DNA of 61,258 bases, taken from Clostridia bacterium. Its GTDB lineage: Bacteria > Bacillota > Clostridia > Christensenellales > Aristaeellaceae. Positions 36,311-46,300 of the stretch are shown piece after piece. The stretch spans positions 1 to 61,258 of the forward strand of contig JAUNQH010000004.1 of NCBI GenBank assembly GCA_030536295.1. The letters run 5' to 3'. Both the position numbers and the translations under genes were made by a program. The stretch's first letter is position 1. Each line of letters begins with the position of its first letter. The notes below the pieces were generated by a model. The model had not been told where the DNA came from and ran no database searches. It was given only the letters and a program-made list of their open reading frames with translations.

Positions 36311-37729
36311 TCATTCCTTTCCGTTCCAGCAATAGGTGCACAGGTTGCAGGGGTCGATGCCGATGGCCCTGATCACGCCCTCAAGGCTTTGGAACTCCAG
36401 CGACGCGAAGTGGAATTTTTCACAAATGGCTTCCCGCAGCTTTCTGCCGCGTTCGGTATTGCCGTCGCTGTATTCCTCCAGATGATCAAAACCTTCCGGA
36501 CCTTCCAGCTCCATGATCACGCGCCGGGCGATCAGCTCCATGTCATCCGTGGCGCGGGAAAAGTTCAGGTATTTGCAGCCGTACATGATGGGCGGGCAGG
36601 CGGAGCGCATATGCACCGACTTCGCGCCGCTCTCATACAGGAATTCCACCGTTTCGCGCAGCTGCGTGCCGCGGACGATGGAGTCATCCACGAACAGCAG
36701 GTCCTTGCCGCGGATCAGCTCATTCACCGGGATCTGCTTCATCTTGGCGATCTTGTTCCGGTCCGCCTGGTCAGCCGGCATAAAGGAGCGGGCCCAGGTG
36801 GGCGTATACTTGATGAACGCCCGGGCGAAGGGTCTGCCGCTGCGGTTCGCGTAGCCGATGGCGTGGGGCGTTCCGGAGTCCGGCACGCCGCCGACATAGT
36901 CGATGTGTTCCGGCTTCCGCGCGTCGTTCTCGGCGAGGATCGCGCCGTTGCGGTAGCGCATCGCCTCCACGTTCACCCCCTCGTAGGTGGAGGTGGGATA
37001 GCCGTAATAGCTCCACAGGAAGGCGCATACCTTTTTCTTATCGCCGGGCGCGCTCAGACGCTTCATGCCGTCCGGCCGGAGCTCAACGATCTCGCCGGGA
37101 CCGAGCTCGCACACATCCTCATAGCCCGTTTTCTGATAGGCGAAGGATTCAAAGGAGACCGCGTACCCGTCCTCATTTCTGCCGATCTGCACCGGCAAGC
37201 GGCCGACCCGGTCGCGCGCGGCGATGATCGCGCCGTCCTCCTTCAGGATCAGGATGGACGCGGTGCCGTCGATGGACTTCTGCGCGAAGCGGATGCCCTC
37301 GGTAAAGTCGCTCTTCTGGTTGATCAGCGCCGCAAGCAGCTCCGTGGCATTGATCGAGCCGCCCGTCATGGCGTCAAAATGACCGCCGCTGAAGGAAAGA
37401 TACCGGTCGATCAGCTCATCGGCGTTGTTGATCACGCCGGTCATGCATACCGCGTAGGTGCCGAGGTTTGAGCGGATCAGCAGGGGCTGGGGATCGCTGT
37501 CGGAAATGCAGCCGATCGCCGAGGTGCCCTTCATCTCCTCAAAGATATGCTCAAACTTGGTCCGGAACGGCGCGTTCTCGATATTGTGGATCTTGCGCTG
37601 CAGACCGATCTCCCTGTCCCACGCCGCCATTCCGCCCCGGCGGGTGCCGAGGTGACTGTGGTAGTCAACGCCGAAGAACACATCCAGCATGCAGTCCTTC
37701 TTTGACGTGATCCCGAAAAAACCGCCCAT
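36311..37729 (-). CDS. purF: PurF-like amidophosphoribosyltransferase without N-terminal Cys nucleophile
   Basis: First committed step of purine synthesis: PRPP to phosphoribosylamine. The 472-residue protein has the class II amidotransferase fold at its N-terminus ([23 protein letters not shown]) and the phosphoribosyltransferase PRPP loop [13 protein letters not shown]. The catalytic Cys that normally follows the initiator Met or a short propeptide is absent: the protein begins [13 protein letters not shown], and the start is well fixed by AGAGGG upstream. The nearest Cys is residue 13. It may use free ammonia or a different arrangement. The C-terminus has CNLCTYC, fitting an iron-sulfur or metal site as in some PurF. 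It lies between purC and purM. Confidence 0.93.
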   Translation of the reverse strand: MGGFFGITSKKDCMLDVFFGVDYHSHLGTRRGGMAAWDREIGLQRKIHNIENAPFRTKFEHIFEEMKGTSAIGCISDSDPQPLLIRSNLGTYAVCMTGVINNADELIDRYLSFSGGHFDAMTGGSINATELLAALINQKSDFTEGIRFAQKSIDGTASILILKEDGAIIAARDRVGRLPVQIGRNEDGYAVSFESFAYQKTGYEDVCELGPGEIVELRPDGMKRLSAPGDKKKVCAFLWSYYGYPTSTYEGVNVEAMRYRNGAILAENDARKPEHIDYVGGVPDSGTPHAIGYANRSGRPFARAFIKYTPTWARSFMPADQADRNKIAKMKQIPVNELIRGKDLLFVDDSIVRGTQLRETVEFLYESGAKSVHMRSACPPIMYGCKYLNFSRATDDMELIARRVIMELEGPEGFDHLEEYSDGNTERGRKLREAICEKFHFASLEFQSLEGVIRAIGIDPCNLCTYCWNGKE

Positions 37730-37763
37730 GGTGAACCCTCTTTCGTGTCGTTGTGATCCCGGA

Positions 37764-38450
37764 TCAGGCGAAGAACAGCTTCGAAAGAGTCATGGGATCG
37801 ATATACTGTCCGTCCTTGTAGACGCGCATGTTGCCGGAAGCGATCTCGTCGATCAGCATCACGCCGCCGTCTTTGTCATAGCCGAACTCAAACTTGATGT
37901 CATACAGCACGAGGCCCTTTTCGGCCAGATCGTCCGCCACGATCTTCGTGATCTGCTGGGTCATGGCCTTGATATCGTCATACTGCTTCGCGCTCATCAC
38001 GCCCAGATCGATCAGGCCGTCCTTGGTGACCAGCGGATCGCCCTTGGCGTCATTCTTGAAGGTCATTTCAACATAGGCGGGCAGATCCGCGCCCTCTTCG
38101 ATGTAATCGCTGTAGCGGCGGTAGAAGCTGCCCACGGCCTTGTAGCGGCAGATCACTTCCAGACCCTTTCCGAAGGGCTTCGCGGGGAGAACTTCCATGG
38201 TGGTGCTGTCCAGATCGGCGCTCACATAGTGGGTGCGGATGCCGGCGGCGTTGATCTTCTCAAAGAAGTAGATGCTCATGCGCAGGTTGACATCGCCCAC
38301 GCCGTCAATGGTCAGGCCCACGGAGTTCTCGCCGGGATCGAACACGCCGTCCTTGCCGGTGCAGTCATCCTTGAAGAGCAGTTCGTAGTTGCCGTTGTCA
38401 AGCGCGTAGACATTCTTGGTCTTACCGGTGTAAACAAGCTTCTTTTCCAT
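37764..38450 (-). CDS. purC: SAICAR synthetase
   Basis: Joins CAIR and aspartate with ATP to give SAICAR. The 228-residue protein opens [16 protein letters not shown], and has [38 protein letters not shown] and [18 protein letters not shown] with the expected phosphate- and metal-binding residues. It has 36 bases to purE upstream and 34 to purF downstream. Confidence 0.97.
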   Translation of the reverse strand: MEKKLVYTGKTKNVYALDNGNYELLFKDDCTGKDGVFDPGENSVGLTIDGVGDVNLRMSIYFFEKINAAGIRTHYVSADLDSTTMEVLPAKPFGKGLEVICRYKAVGSFYRRYSDYIEEGADLPAYVEMTFKNDAKGDPLVTKDGLIDLGVMSAKQYDDIKAMTQQITKIVADDLAEKGLVLYDIKFEFGYDKDGGVMLIDEIASGNMRVYKDGQYIDPMTLSKLFFA

Positions 38451-38486
38451 GATCTTTCTCTCCTCATCTTTATTTGAATTCAGGGT

Positions 38487-38978
38487 TCACAGTCTTGACA
38501 GGATATCGCGGTCCTTTTCCAGCACCTTCGCGGCATCCTCAGCGCGCTTCGCGTCCAGCTTCGCGGCGAGGTCAGCGTCCTCCACCGCGAGGATCTGTAT
38601 GGAAAGCAAAGCGGCATTGGCGCCTCCGTTCACGGCTACGGTCGCAACGGGTATTCCCGTCGGCATCTGTACCGTGGAGAGTAATGCGTCAATGCCGTCC
38701 ATACATGCACCCATACAGGGGATCCCGATCACCGGGAGCGTAGTGTTCGCCGCGATCGCGCCGGCCAGATGGGCCGCCATGCCCGCCGCGGCAATGATCG
38801 CGCCGAAGCCGTTCGCGCGGGCGCCGGCCGCAAAGTCGCGCGCCTCCGCGGGCGTGCGGTGCGCGGAATAAACGTGCACCTCAAACGGCACACCGAATGA
38901 CTTCAGCATATCGGTCGCCTTTTTGACCACGGGCAGATCGCTGTCGCTGCCCATGACGATTCCAACCTTTTTCATCAT
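38487..38978 (-). CDS. purE: N5-carboxyaminoimidazole ribonucleotide mutase
   Basis: Isomerises N5-CAIR to CAIR (class I) in purine synthesis. The 163-residue protein has MGSDSDLPV with the Ser/Asp pair, SAHRTP, and GMAAHLAGAIAANTTLPVIG, all class I PurE hallmarks. purK, which makes N5-CAIR, is not in the window; some Clostridia lack it and use a class II PurE, but these motifs look class I. It is the first gene of the operon, 27 bases from the predicted start of transcription. The start could be 38978 or 38975 (tandem ATG). Confidence 0.96.
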   Translation of the reverse strand: MMKKVGIVMGSDSDLPVVKKATDMLKSFGVPFEVHVYSAHRTPAEARDFAAGARANGFGAIIAAAGMAAHLAGAIAANTTLPVIGIPCMGACMDGIDALLSTVQMPTGIPVATVAVNGGANAALLSIQILAVEDADLAAKLDAKRAEDAAKVLEKDRDILSRL

Positions 38979-39011
38979 CCTTCACCGGCTTTCCTGAAAA
39001 AAATACAGCCC

Positions 39012-39040
39012 ATATTAGCAACAAATACGAACGATGTCAA
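39012..39040 (-). promoter_or_regulatory. Purine operon promoter
   Basis: Consensus -35 TTGACA (39040-39035), 17-base spacer, TAATAT (39017-39012) with a TGC extension on the minus strand. No purine riboswitch aptamer is visible in the short leader (about 27 bases). Confidence 0.75.
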
Positions 39041-39094
39041 TTGATATTCCGTCTTTTCTCGGTATTCTTTAGAACATTTTTGTGCCCATTTTTC

Positions 39095-39110
39095 CGAATG
39101 TTCGTGTTTT
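39095..39110 (-). promoter_or_regulatory. PurBox-like motif AAAACACGAACATTCG
   Basis: About 55 bases upstream of the pur -35 box. It differs by one base from the motif at 502-517. The A-rich tract plus CGAAC resembles half of the Gram-positive PurR site; a second CGAAC (plus strand, 39028-39032) lies near the -35 box, but the spacing is not the usual one. Confidence 0.35.
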
Positions 39111-39247
39111 TGACTAAATGTTGTGGAACGGTGTTCTCCCCCGCCCTACGGCTTGCTTATGGACCGATCACAAAAATGACCCGGCACGCGTTATTTACGC
39201 GCATGCGGACATTGCCGAAAACAGGTTTTTGCAGTATATTCCGGTGT

Positions 39248-39793
39248 TTAACACTTGGAGAAAGATAAAATCCCGCTATACGTTGAAACATAACGCATAG
39301 CGGGATTTTGCTTTGCTTCCAAAATGTTGTATGGGGATTCCTGCTTCAAAAGTTTTTTCAACTTTTTGTTCAGGTCCTTGGGCTGGTGGTATTTCTTACT
39401 CAAGCCAAGTTCAAACACAGCATTGAGAGCAATGCTGACATCGCTTTCCGTGAATGCGGATGCATAGAACGTATCCTGGAAATTCTGCACATTCATCGTC
39501 TTCAGTGTATCGAGGATCTGTTCTGTCGTAAAATGCGTTCCGTATTGGTCAAGCTTCGTTTCGAGAAGACGGAAGACCAACAGCGCGGTGTAGCAGGTAA
39601 TGAAATGGCCAATGATATGGTTGCGTTCACTGACATAGGCAGGTCTGGCGCTGAAATTGGTCTTCAGGACACGGAAGCAAACATAACGTAAAAATTTATT
39701 TTTCGTGTCCACTTTTCTTGACTGGTACACGGATAACACCTTATACTTTGGAGAGTGATAGTGTGAAATTTCAGTTATGCGGCGAACTTTCAT
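39248..39793 (-). pseudogene. C-terminal fragment of an IS1634/IS4-superfamily transposase
   Basis: A 181-codon frame whose middle (CFRVLKTNFSARPAYVSER, then HFITCYTALLVFRLLETKL) reads as the C-terminal end of a DDE transposase of the IS1634 type. The N-terminal two thirds, including the catalytic DDE residues, are missing. The first 35 or so codons do not look like transposase. The last 20 codons run through an inverted repeat (39267-39309), so the natural stop was probably lost. It marks a former insertion at this scar. There is no ribosome site and no partner end, so the element is dead. Confidence 0.75.
39267..39309. repeat. Inverted repeat, terminator-like
   Basis: Perfect 13-base arms AAAATCCCGCTAT / ATAGCGGGATTTT with a 17-base loop at the 3' end of the transposase fragment. 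It could be a bidirectional terminator or the end of the former element. Confidence 0.6.
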
Positions 39794-39833
39794 GTGTTTT
39801 ATGTGACGGGTGCCGCGCCGGCAGAGGTCTTAT

Positions 39834-40211
39834 ATGAGAATAAACAAGGAAAACTATAAAGCAATTGGTACAACCCTTAGATGCCATGATTCTTACATCA
39901 AGAAATTCGAATACGATTTCGACACTCATTGTCTTCAGATCTGTTTGTCAGCGTCAACATTTACTAATATTGAATGCATTACTTTTGAAGACGTGGTATG
40001 TTTTCGAATTACTGGTTTCGAACCCTGGGGGCACGATAGTTATGTTTTTGACTGGCAATATATTGAGCCGGACAACGCAGGAGCGGCTTGTAATGATATT
40101 ATAGAGCAAATCAATAATAGCGATATACTGAAGAACATTGTGTTTTCTGAGTTTGTGTTCAAAAGTGGTGACACGATTCGCATCGTCTGCAAATCAGTAA
40201 TTGTGAATTAG
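39834..40211 (+). CDS. Orphan small protein next to RHS fragment, possible immunity protein
   Basis: A 125-residue soluble protein of mixed strands and helices (IKKFEYDFDTHCLQICL, FRITGFEPWGHDSY), with no signal peptide or membrane segment. The ATG at 39834 follows GAGGT; the frame extends to 39810. It is AT-rich compared with the housekeeping genes. It sits between a transposase tail and an RHS core fragment, which is the usual place for orphan immunity genes of polymorphic toxin loci. I recognise no named family; the immunity role is inferred only from position and size. Confidence 0.6.
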   Translation: MRINKENYKAIGTTLRCHDSYIKKFEYDFDTHCLQICLSASTFTNIECITFEDVVCFRITGFEPWGHDSYVFDWQYIEPDNAGAACNDIIEQINNSDILKNIVFSEFVFKSGDTIRIVCKSVIVN

Positions 40212-40271
40212 CTCCTATCTTCTAGAAACCTTTAATCCAAGTCAACCCCCATGGCAGACCATTGATATAAG

Positions 40272-40757
40272 ATGCACCTGACCCAGGGCGGACATGAACT
40301 GCACTTCTATTATGACGCACAAGGCAAACCGAGCATTGTGATCTACAACGGAACAGCTTATGGATACCTGTATAACCTGCAGGGTGATGTTGTTGCGCTT
40401 GTTGACGGAACAGGGACAAAGGTTGTGGAGTACACATACGATGCATGGGGCAAGCTAACAAGCAAGATGGGGACAATGGCCGGGACGCTGGGAACCGTGC
40501 AACCGTTTAGGTACAGGGGGTATGTGTTCGATGAAGAAACGGGGCTGTATTACCTGAGAAGCAGGTATTATAGGCCGGAGTGGTGCAGGTTTGTAAGTGC
40601 GGATGCACTCATTAAGGGGAATTTGTATTGCTATTGTAAAAATTCTCCTATTAATTGTGATGATCAAGATGGACATCTATGGATGATTGCTTTGTTATCA
40701 GCAGTATTGTATAATTGTAAGCACCGGAAGGGGCTGATACGATCAGTCTCAGCCTGA
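40272..40757 (+). pseudogene. RHS-repeat core fragment, toxin tip lost
   Basis: A 161-codon open frame that matches the end of an RHS/YD-repeat protein: HELHFYYDAQGKPSIV, NLQGDVVALVDGTG, EYTYDAWGKL, then the core FRYRGYVFDEETGLYYLRS and RYYRPEWCRFVSADAL. After the core (NSPINCDDQDG) only about 30 unrelated codons remain before the stop, so the variable toxin domain is gone or reduced. The N-terminal body, normally over a thousand residues, is missing; an in-frame TGA lies 6 bases before the ATG. It is a decayed polymorphic toxin gene. A fragment that would sit just upstream in an intact RHS gene is found on the minus strand at 9735-9859. Confidence 0.85.
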
Positions 40758-40791
40758 CGGATCCAAAAACGCAAATGAGAGGCTGTAGGAA

Positions 40792-41895
40792 ATGAAAAAG
40801 ACCGCCGCGCTGCTCCTGAGCATCCTGCTCTGTCTGCCCTTCGGCTTTTCCGCCGGCGAAGAAAGTACCGCGCTGCTTTCACCGGAAAGGCTGCAGACCA
40901 TTGCCTCCATTCAGAAGCTGTCCGATTATGACGACGGGCTGAACCTGTACTCCATGGAAGTGTTTTACGATTATGATATCGACGATCTGACGCCGACCGG
41001 AGAGCTGGACGATGAGGGCATGGTCGCGCTGCTGCTGAACGAAGCGCTGCCCGGAATACCCGTTCAGATCACGGCGCCGGATTTCGGGTGCACGGCGTTT
41101 ACCCTGAAAGCGGATGACGGAAAAGTATACATGGGGCGCAACTATGACTTCAAATATGACACATCCGCGATGATGTGCCATTGTCACCCCAAAGACGGCT
41201 ACAGCTCCGTCTGCTTCTCCGCCCTGAGCAATCTGGGCATGAACGATCCGTTTGAAAGCGAAACGACCATGGCCGCCATGCTGGCCGCGCCTCTGATCCC
41301 GCTGGACGGGATGAATGAGAAAGGCCTGGCGATCGCCGTGCTGACCCTGCCCAGCGAGCCGACCCGCCAGCATAACGGAAACCCGATCCTGACGACCCCC
41401 GTTCTGATCCGGCTGGTGCTGGACCGCTGCGCCACAACGCAGGAAGCGGTGGACATGATCGCCCGGTATGACTATATGGCAACTTCCGGCAGAGACTATC
41501 ATTATTACATCACCGACGCCTCCGGCGACGGCCGCGTTGTGGAATGGGACTGTGAGAAGGAAGACCGTCCGATGGTCGTAACACCCCTCCGGACCATCAC
41601 CAACTATTTCGCCATGTATGAAGACCGGGTCATTTCCGGTCAGCAGAACGGTATGTACGGCCAGGGCAAGGAGCGCCGCGACAAGGTGGAAGCCGTGATC
41701 GGGGCCGCCGGCACGGCCGCTGAGAAGGAGACCGCGTGGGACGCCGCGAAAGCCGCCTCCACCGCCCCCGATCCGGAAAGCATCATCAGCAATACCCAAT
41801 GGACCGTTGTCTATAACATCACGGATCTGACCCATGAATTCACCCTGCACCGTCACTGGGAAGACCGCTTTTCCTTTGATGTGCTGAATAAATGA
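40792..41895 (+). CDS. Exported choloylglycine-hydrolase-like linear amide hydrolase
   Basis: A 367-residue Ntn-type hydrolase of the penicillin V acylase / bile salt hydrolase / acid ceramidase-like group. The signal peptide is 1-20 (LLLSILLCLPFGFSAG). The likely nucleophile is Cys100 in FGCTAF, followed by MGRNYDF, the usual Cys...RNxD arrangement; family members become active by cutting before this Cys. About 80 residues between signal and Cys would be a propeptide. The substrate could be bile salts, N-acyl homoserine lactones, N-acyl amino acids or penicillin V; the sequence does not decide. It precedes a SurA-like lipoprotein gene by about 47 bases. Confidence 0.85.
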   Translation: MKKTAALLLSILLCLPFGFSAGEESTALLSPERLQTIASIQKLSDYDDGLNLYSMEVFYDYDIDDLTPTGELDDEGMVALLLNEALPGIPVQITAPDFGCTAFTLKADDGKVYMGRNYDFKYDTSAMMCHCHPKDGYSSVCFSALSNLGMNDPFESETTMAAMLAAPLIPLDGMNEKGLAIAVLTLPSEPTRQHNGNPILTTPVLIRLVLDRCATTQEAVDMIARYDYMATSGRDYHYYITDASGDGRVVEWDCEKEDRPMVVTPLRTITNYFAMYEDRVISGQQNGMYGQGKERRDKVEAVIGAAGTAAEKETAWDAAKAASTAPDPESIISNTQWTVVYNITDLTHEFTLHRHWEDRFSFDVLNK

Positions 41896-41942
41896 GTCTG
41901 CTGTCCGCCGGTGATCGATCATTATTATCAGGAGATCAGGCT

Positions 41943-43280
41943 ATGAAAACATCAGGACCCCGCCGGCTGAAAGCAGCCGTATCCGCGTTCCTTCTGGCCG
42001 CCGCGCTGCTGATCGCAGGGTGCGCGGGCGCGGAAAGCCCGGCAGTGCGCGTCAATGACAGAACTTTTTCCGTGGAGACAGTACAGAAGTATATCGATGA
42101 GACCGCGGTCAACATGCCGCTGACGCTGGGCGACACGGTTCAGAATATCTTCGGCGGCGCGGAAACGGAGTTTCTGGAAGCCGCGGCGGAGCATTTCGTG
42201 ACCGTCGCCATTATCGAGGACCGGCTGCACGCGAAAGGGCTGGACAAGCTCACCGATGAGGAAACGGAGACCCTTCAGGATTACGCCCGGCAGACCTATG
42301 ATCAGATCTGGCAGGACATTTCGGACGCGCTGAAGGAGGCGTATCCGGAGGAGGAGCAGAGCGACCGGCTGGTGACCGAAACAATGGAAAGCGCCGGCTA
42401 TTCCATGGACGGCATCTATGAAAAAGCCGTTCAGAGCCTGATGCTGGAGCGGTTCGCGAACGCGTTCTGCACCGATGTGTCCGTAACGGATGAGGAAGTG
42501 CGTGAGTTCTACCGCACGACCTATACGGAGCCGGACCGGGAGCTGTATGAGCATGATATCGGAACGTTTGAAGAGCGGGTCCTCTTCGGAGGCGAAAGCA
42601 GCACCTATATCCCGGAGGGCTATTTCTATATCAAATATATCGTGCTGAAACCGTCCGAAGAACGCGTCTCCGCGATCTCGCAGGCCGAAAGCGCGCTGGC
42701 CGGAGCGCGGGCGGAAGCAGAAGCCGCCGAAGCGGAACTGGTCCGGGCGGCGCTCGACAGCTCCGCCGATCTGACCGCCCCGCGCGACCGCTATCAGGCC
42801 GCGGCCGAAGCCGAAGAACAGGCGCTGGCAGCGCTGGCGGAGCAGAAGCGGCTGGCGGAAAAGGATCTTGCCCCCATGGCGGAGCTGTTCCGGAGCGCGC
42901 TGGCGGAAGGCGAATCCTTTGAAAGCCTCATCGGAAAGCACAGCGTTCAGCAGAGCTACACCGGCCGGGATGAGCCCGGATATCCTTTCCATCCCGATTC
43001 CCCGAACTGGGAGGACGGCGTGCGCGAAAGGATCGCCGCCCTGGAAAAGCAGGGCGACTGCACGGACCCCGTATACACGGCCGGTTCGGTATGCGTTTAC
43101 TGCCGGATGGATGATATGGACGGCGGCGCGTACGAGCCGGATGAAAATACATGGGCGGAGCTGCGGGCATCACTGCTTCAGGCGAAGCAGAGCACGGCCG
43201 CGGATGAGAAGGTCGCCGCCTGGCGCGGAGAATACAAGATCGAGATCGATCTGACCGGGCTGGTCTTCCCGGAAACATAA
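41943..43280 (+). CDS. SurA/PrsA-like peptidyl-prolyl isomerase lipoprotein
   Basis: A 446-residue lipoprotein with a lipobox (LIAGC). An N-terminal SurA-like chaperone domain (about 30-190) has VRVNDRTFSVETVQKYIDE. The parvulin-type region is interrupted by a coiled-coil insertion rich in Ala/Glu (about 245-310), then resumes (LAEGESFESLIGKHS, GYPFHPDS). PrsA-type foldases help secreted proteins fold outside the membrane. The ATG at 41943 follows AGGAG; the frame is open from 41892. Neighbours are an exported hydrolase and a very large surface protein, which this foldase may serve. Whether the isomerase site is active is unclear. Confidence 0.8.
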   Translation: MKTSGPRRLKAAVSAFLLAAALLIAGCAGAESPAVRVNDRTFSVETVQKYIDETAVNMPLTLGDTVQNIFGGAETEFLEAAAEHFVTVAIIEDRLHAKGLDKLTDEETETLQDYARQTYDQIWQDISDALKEAYPEEEQSDRLVTETMESAGYSMDGIYEKAVQSLMLERFANAFCTDVSVTDEEVREFYRTTYTEPDRELYEHDIGTFEERVLFGGESSTYIPEGYFYIKYIVLKPSEERVSAISQAESALAGARAEAEAAEAELVRAALDSSADLTAPRDRYQAAAEAEEQALAALAEQKRLAEKDLAPMAELFRSALAEGESFESLIGKHSVQQSYTGRDEPGYPFHPDSPNWEDGVRERIAALEKQGDCTDPVYTAGSVCVYCRMDDMDGGAYEPDENTWAELRASLLQAKQSTAADEKVAAWRGEYKIEIDLTGLVFPET

Positions 43281-43368
43281 ACCGCTTTTCTTGCGCGGAA
43301 ACGGGTAATTTCGCGGTTCCCGTTCCGTTTCGTATCCATGCCGTTACCGCAGCGGACCGGTGATCACA

Positions 43369-46300
43369 GTGAAAAAACTGATCAGCCTTTTTCTGATACT
43401 GACCCTGCTCACGGGCATCCTGCCTCTGAACGCGTTCGCGGCAGAGGATACATTCACCCTGTCGCAGGAAGAATATGACAGGGCGCTGCGGAAAGCCGGC
43501 ATGGAAGCCGGCGCGTGGCACGAGGGCATGTCCTGGTCCGACTCCATGAGCGCGTACCAGAAATTCTGCTGGCTGTCCGATTTCCGGGACAATGTGGTGA
43601 CGCCCGCGCGCCGCAGATACAACATGGCGCTGGATCAGGCCGACGCGGATCCTTCGCTGAAAACGGAAACGGACGCGTATTCGCTGGGGAACATCGGGTC
43701 GGTCCTGTATGTGCTGGAAAACAAGCTGAATTATTTTATCTTTGATCTTGAGACGGAAGTCAACGCGATCTCCAACTCGCGGAGTCTGATCTCCGATCCC
43801 GCGGCTTCCGTATCCGACAAAGCCGCGACCTACCGGCGGGTCAGCGCGGCATCATCGCGCATCACGGACCTGGGCAAGGAACTGAAGGAAGGTCCTTTCC
43901 CGGCCGCGTGGCAGGACCAGACAAATGATATCGGCAAACAGCTGGATGCCTTCTTTGCCGCCGCCGATACGGGCGCGAAAAACAACGGAACGCTGAACAG
44001 CCTTGCCGTCAATGACGGCACTTCCTTTGATATCATCATTCTGGATATGAGCGAGATCGGCATCGATGTCAAGGACAGCAACTACAAGCCGATCGCGGAC
44101 GCGAAGGTCACCATCACCGCGGGGAAGACCGTTCTGACCGGCTATACCGGATCCAACGGCGTTGTCATTTTCCCCGCCGGCGCCTTTGAGCTGGATCTGT
44201 ACAACCGCATGTACGCGGCGATCGTGATCGAAAAGAAAGGATACAGGATCTGGGAATCTCAGTCCATCCGGGTCACCGCGGGCGACGGCGTCCACGCGCT
44301 GCTGGAGCAGGATAACGGCGAATCCTACGTGCAGTGGGCCACCTTCCGCGGTGTGGACATCGCCCATGATACGGAGCAGGTCTACTATACACCGGAAAAT
44401 GACGCGGATCAGAGCTTCAAAGTCGGCGTGCACACCTATCCGGGCAAGCCGTGCACCTTCACCCTGACCTATACGCCGGTCAATGCCTCCTCCCCGAAGA
44501 CCATTACAAGGACCGTGAACGGCACAACGGAAGGGATCACGGTGCTGGACCTGACGGACAAATGGTGCTCCGTTCTGGCGCCGGAGGAAACGGTCACCCT
44601 GGCGTGCAGCCGCGACGGCGGACCTGTCACCTTCTCCCGCACATCCGGCATCACGACATCAAAAGCCGTTGTGGATCTGCCGAAGAAGGAGATCACAGGC
44701 ATACCGAGCTATGTTCCCGGCACTTCCTTTGATCTGGATATCCCGCTGAATCTGCCGGGGCTCAAGAACCTCCGCTTCTCCATGGCGGCGCCGTGGGAGC
44801 TTCTGGGCATCCCGGCGGTCCATTTCGCCGTAACGCCGGAAGGCAATTTCACCCTCAGCATTGCCGTTGCCTCCGCCAACAAGTATATCGACGGCGTATC
44901 GAAAAGCGAATGGAAGACCGTGAACAGCAAAGAGACCATGGAAAAATGGTCCGACTTCATCACCGGCGAGGAGAAGCTGGCGGACATCGCGATGGGCACA
45001 ACGCGGCGTGACGGCGCGCGGCAGCAGACCATGAGCCTGCTGAAAAGCAAGATCATGGCCAGCTTCTGCGTGCTGCTCAGCGGCAAGTTCACGGAGAATA
45101 AGAACGCGCTCCGCACCGAGGATCGCTATAACGGCAGCCTGGACCTGTTCTTTTCCGCGGCGCTGGACGCGATGATATCCTTCAACTCCCCGTTCATGGC
45201 CGGTCCCGTGCCATGCTATGTCGGCTTCGACCTGAGCTTCGGACTGCAGGCAGGCGTCGATCTGCCGTTCACCTTTACCTCAGGTTCCACGGGCATCACT
45301 TCCTTCAGCGAATGGCATAACATACGCTTCGGCAGTGAGGACCTGGATATCATCATCTCCCCGCGCGTATCCCTCGCCGCGTTCGCGGGCGCCGGGGTCA
45401 AAGGGCTCGCGGGCATTTATCTGCGGGGCTACGCGGGTCTGTCCGTCAACCTGCACATCCGGCCCATGAACAGCCAATCGAAATTCACACCGGAGATCAC
45501 ACTCAACGCCGGCCTGCAGATCGTGGCGGAATTCCTGTTCTGGTCCGTCAAGGCGACGATCTGGGACAGGTCCTGGCGCTACCCGTCCAAAAACGCCTCG
45601 CAGAACGGGATCATGCTGTCCGCGGGCAACGGTCTGACCGGCGGGGATGACGATGTCCATTATACGGAAGCGCAGGTCTCCGACCTGAGCATGGTGACCG
45701 GCGCGACCAATTACCGCACGGTGAAGCTCGGGGACGATTTTTACGCTTTCTGGATCGCGGATAAAGTGGTGGAGGGCGTTTCCCGCCCCTGGCTCAACTG
45801 CGCGAAGATCACGGCCGGGAACGGCTCCGTGACCTCCTCGCCGATGGATCTGCCGTACCTGTATGTCACGCATGAAACTTCCCCGACGAGGCAGAGAAAG
45901 ATCGACGAGCTGGTCAAAGTGGTCGATTTCGATGTCACCACCACCGATGAGCTGACAGTCCGCGAGGGCGATCTTGATATGATCACCCTTGCCGTGACCT
46001 TCGAGAAATACAGGACCGTGAGGGAATTCCCGAACAGACGGTTCGAGATCACCGGCTATACCACGGATTTCTACTGCATCGTTTTCTTCGGAAACGGCAG
46101 CGTGCAGCAGTATTCCACAAAAGGCAGCGGCTTCACGGATGAAACGGTCGACTCCATGCCTACCGGCACCGTTGTATCCATTGCCTATGACCATCAGGAG
46201 GGCACGGAGAGCGGAAGGCAGGGCGGCGAGCACGCGGATTTCTATTACAAGCTGATGTGCGCGACAACGTTCCAGAGCAACCCCACCAAGGTCTTCGGCG

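Noticed and set aside
38979..39011. Purine riboswitch upstream of purE
   Set aside because: The leader is only about 27 bases long and has no aptamer core, so there is no room for a purine riboswitch.
39248..39793. Complete insertion sequence
   Set aside because: Only the transposase C-terminus is present; the catalytic residues and a matching pair of ends are missing.
43281..43368. Terminator between the foldase and the giant surface protein genes
   Set aside because: A GGAAACGGG / CCCGTTCC pairing exists, but the stem is imperfect and there is no T-run.
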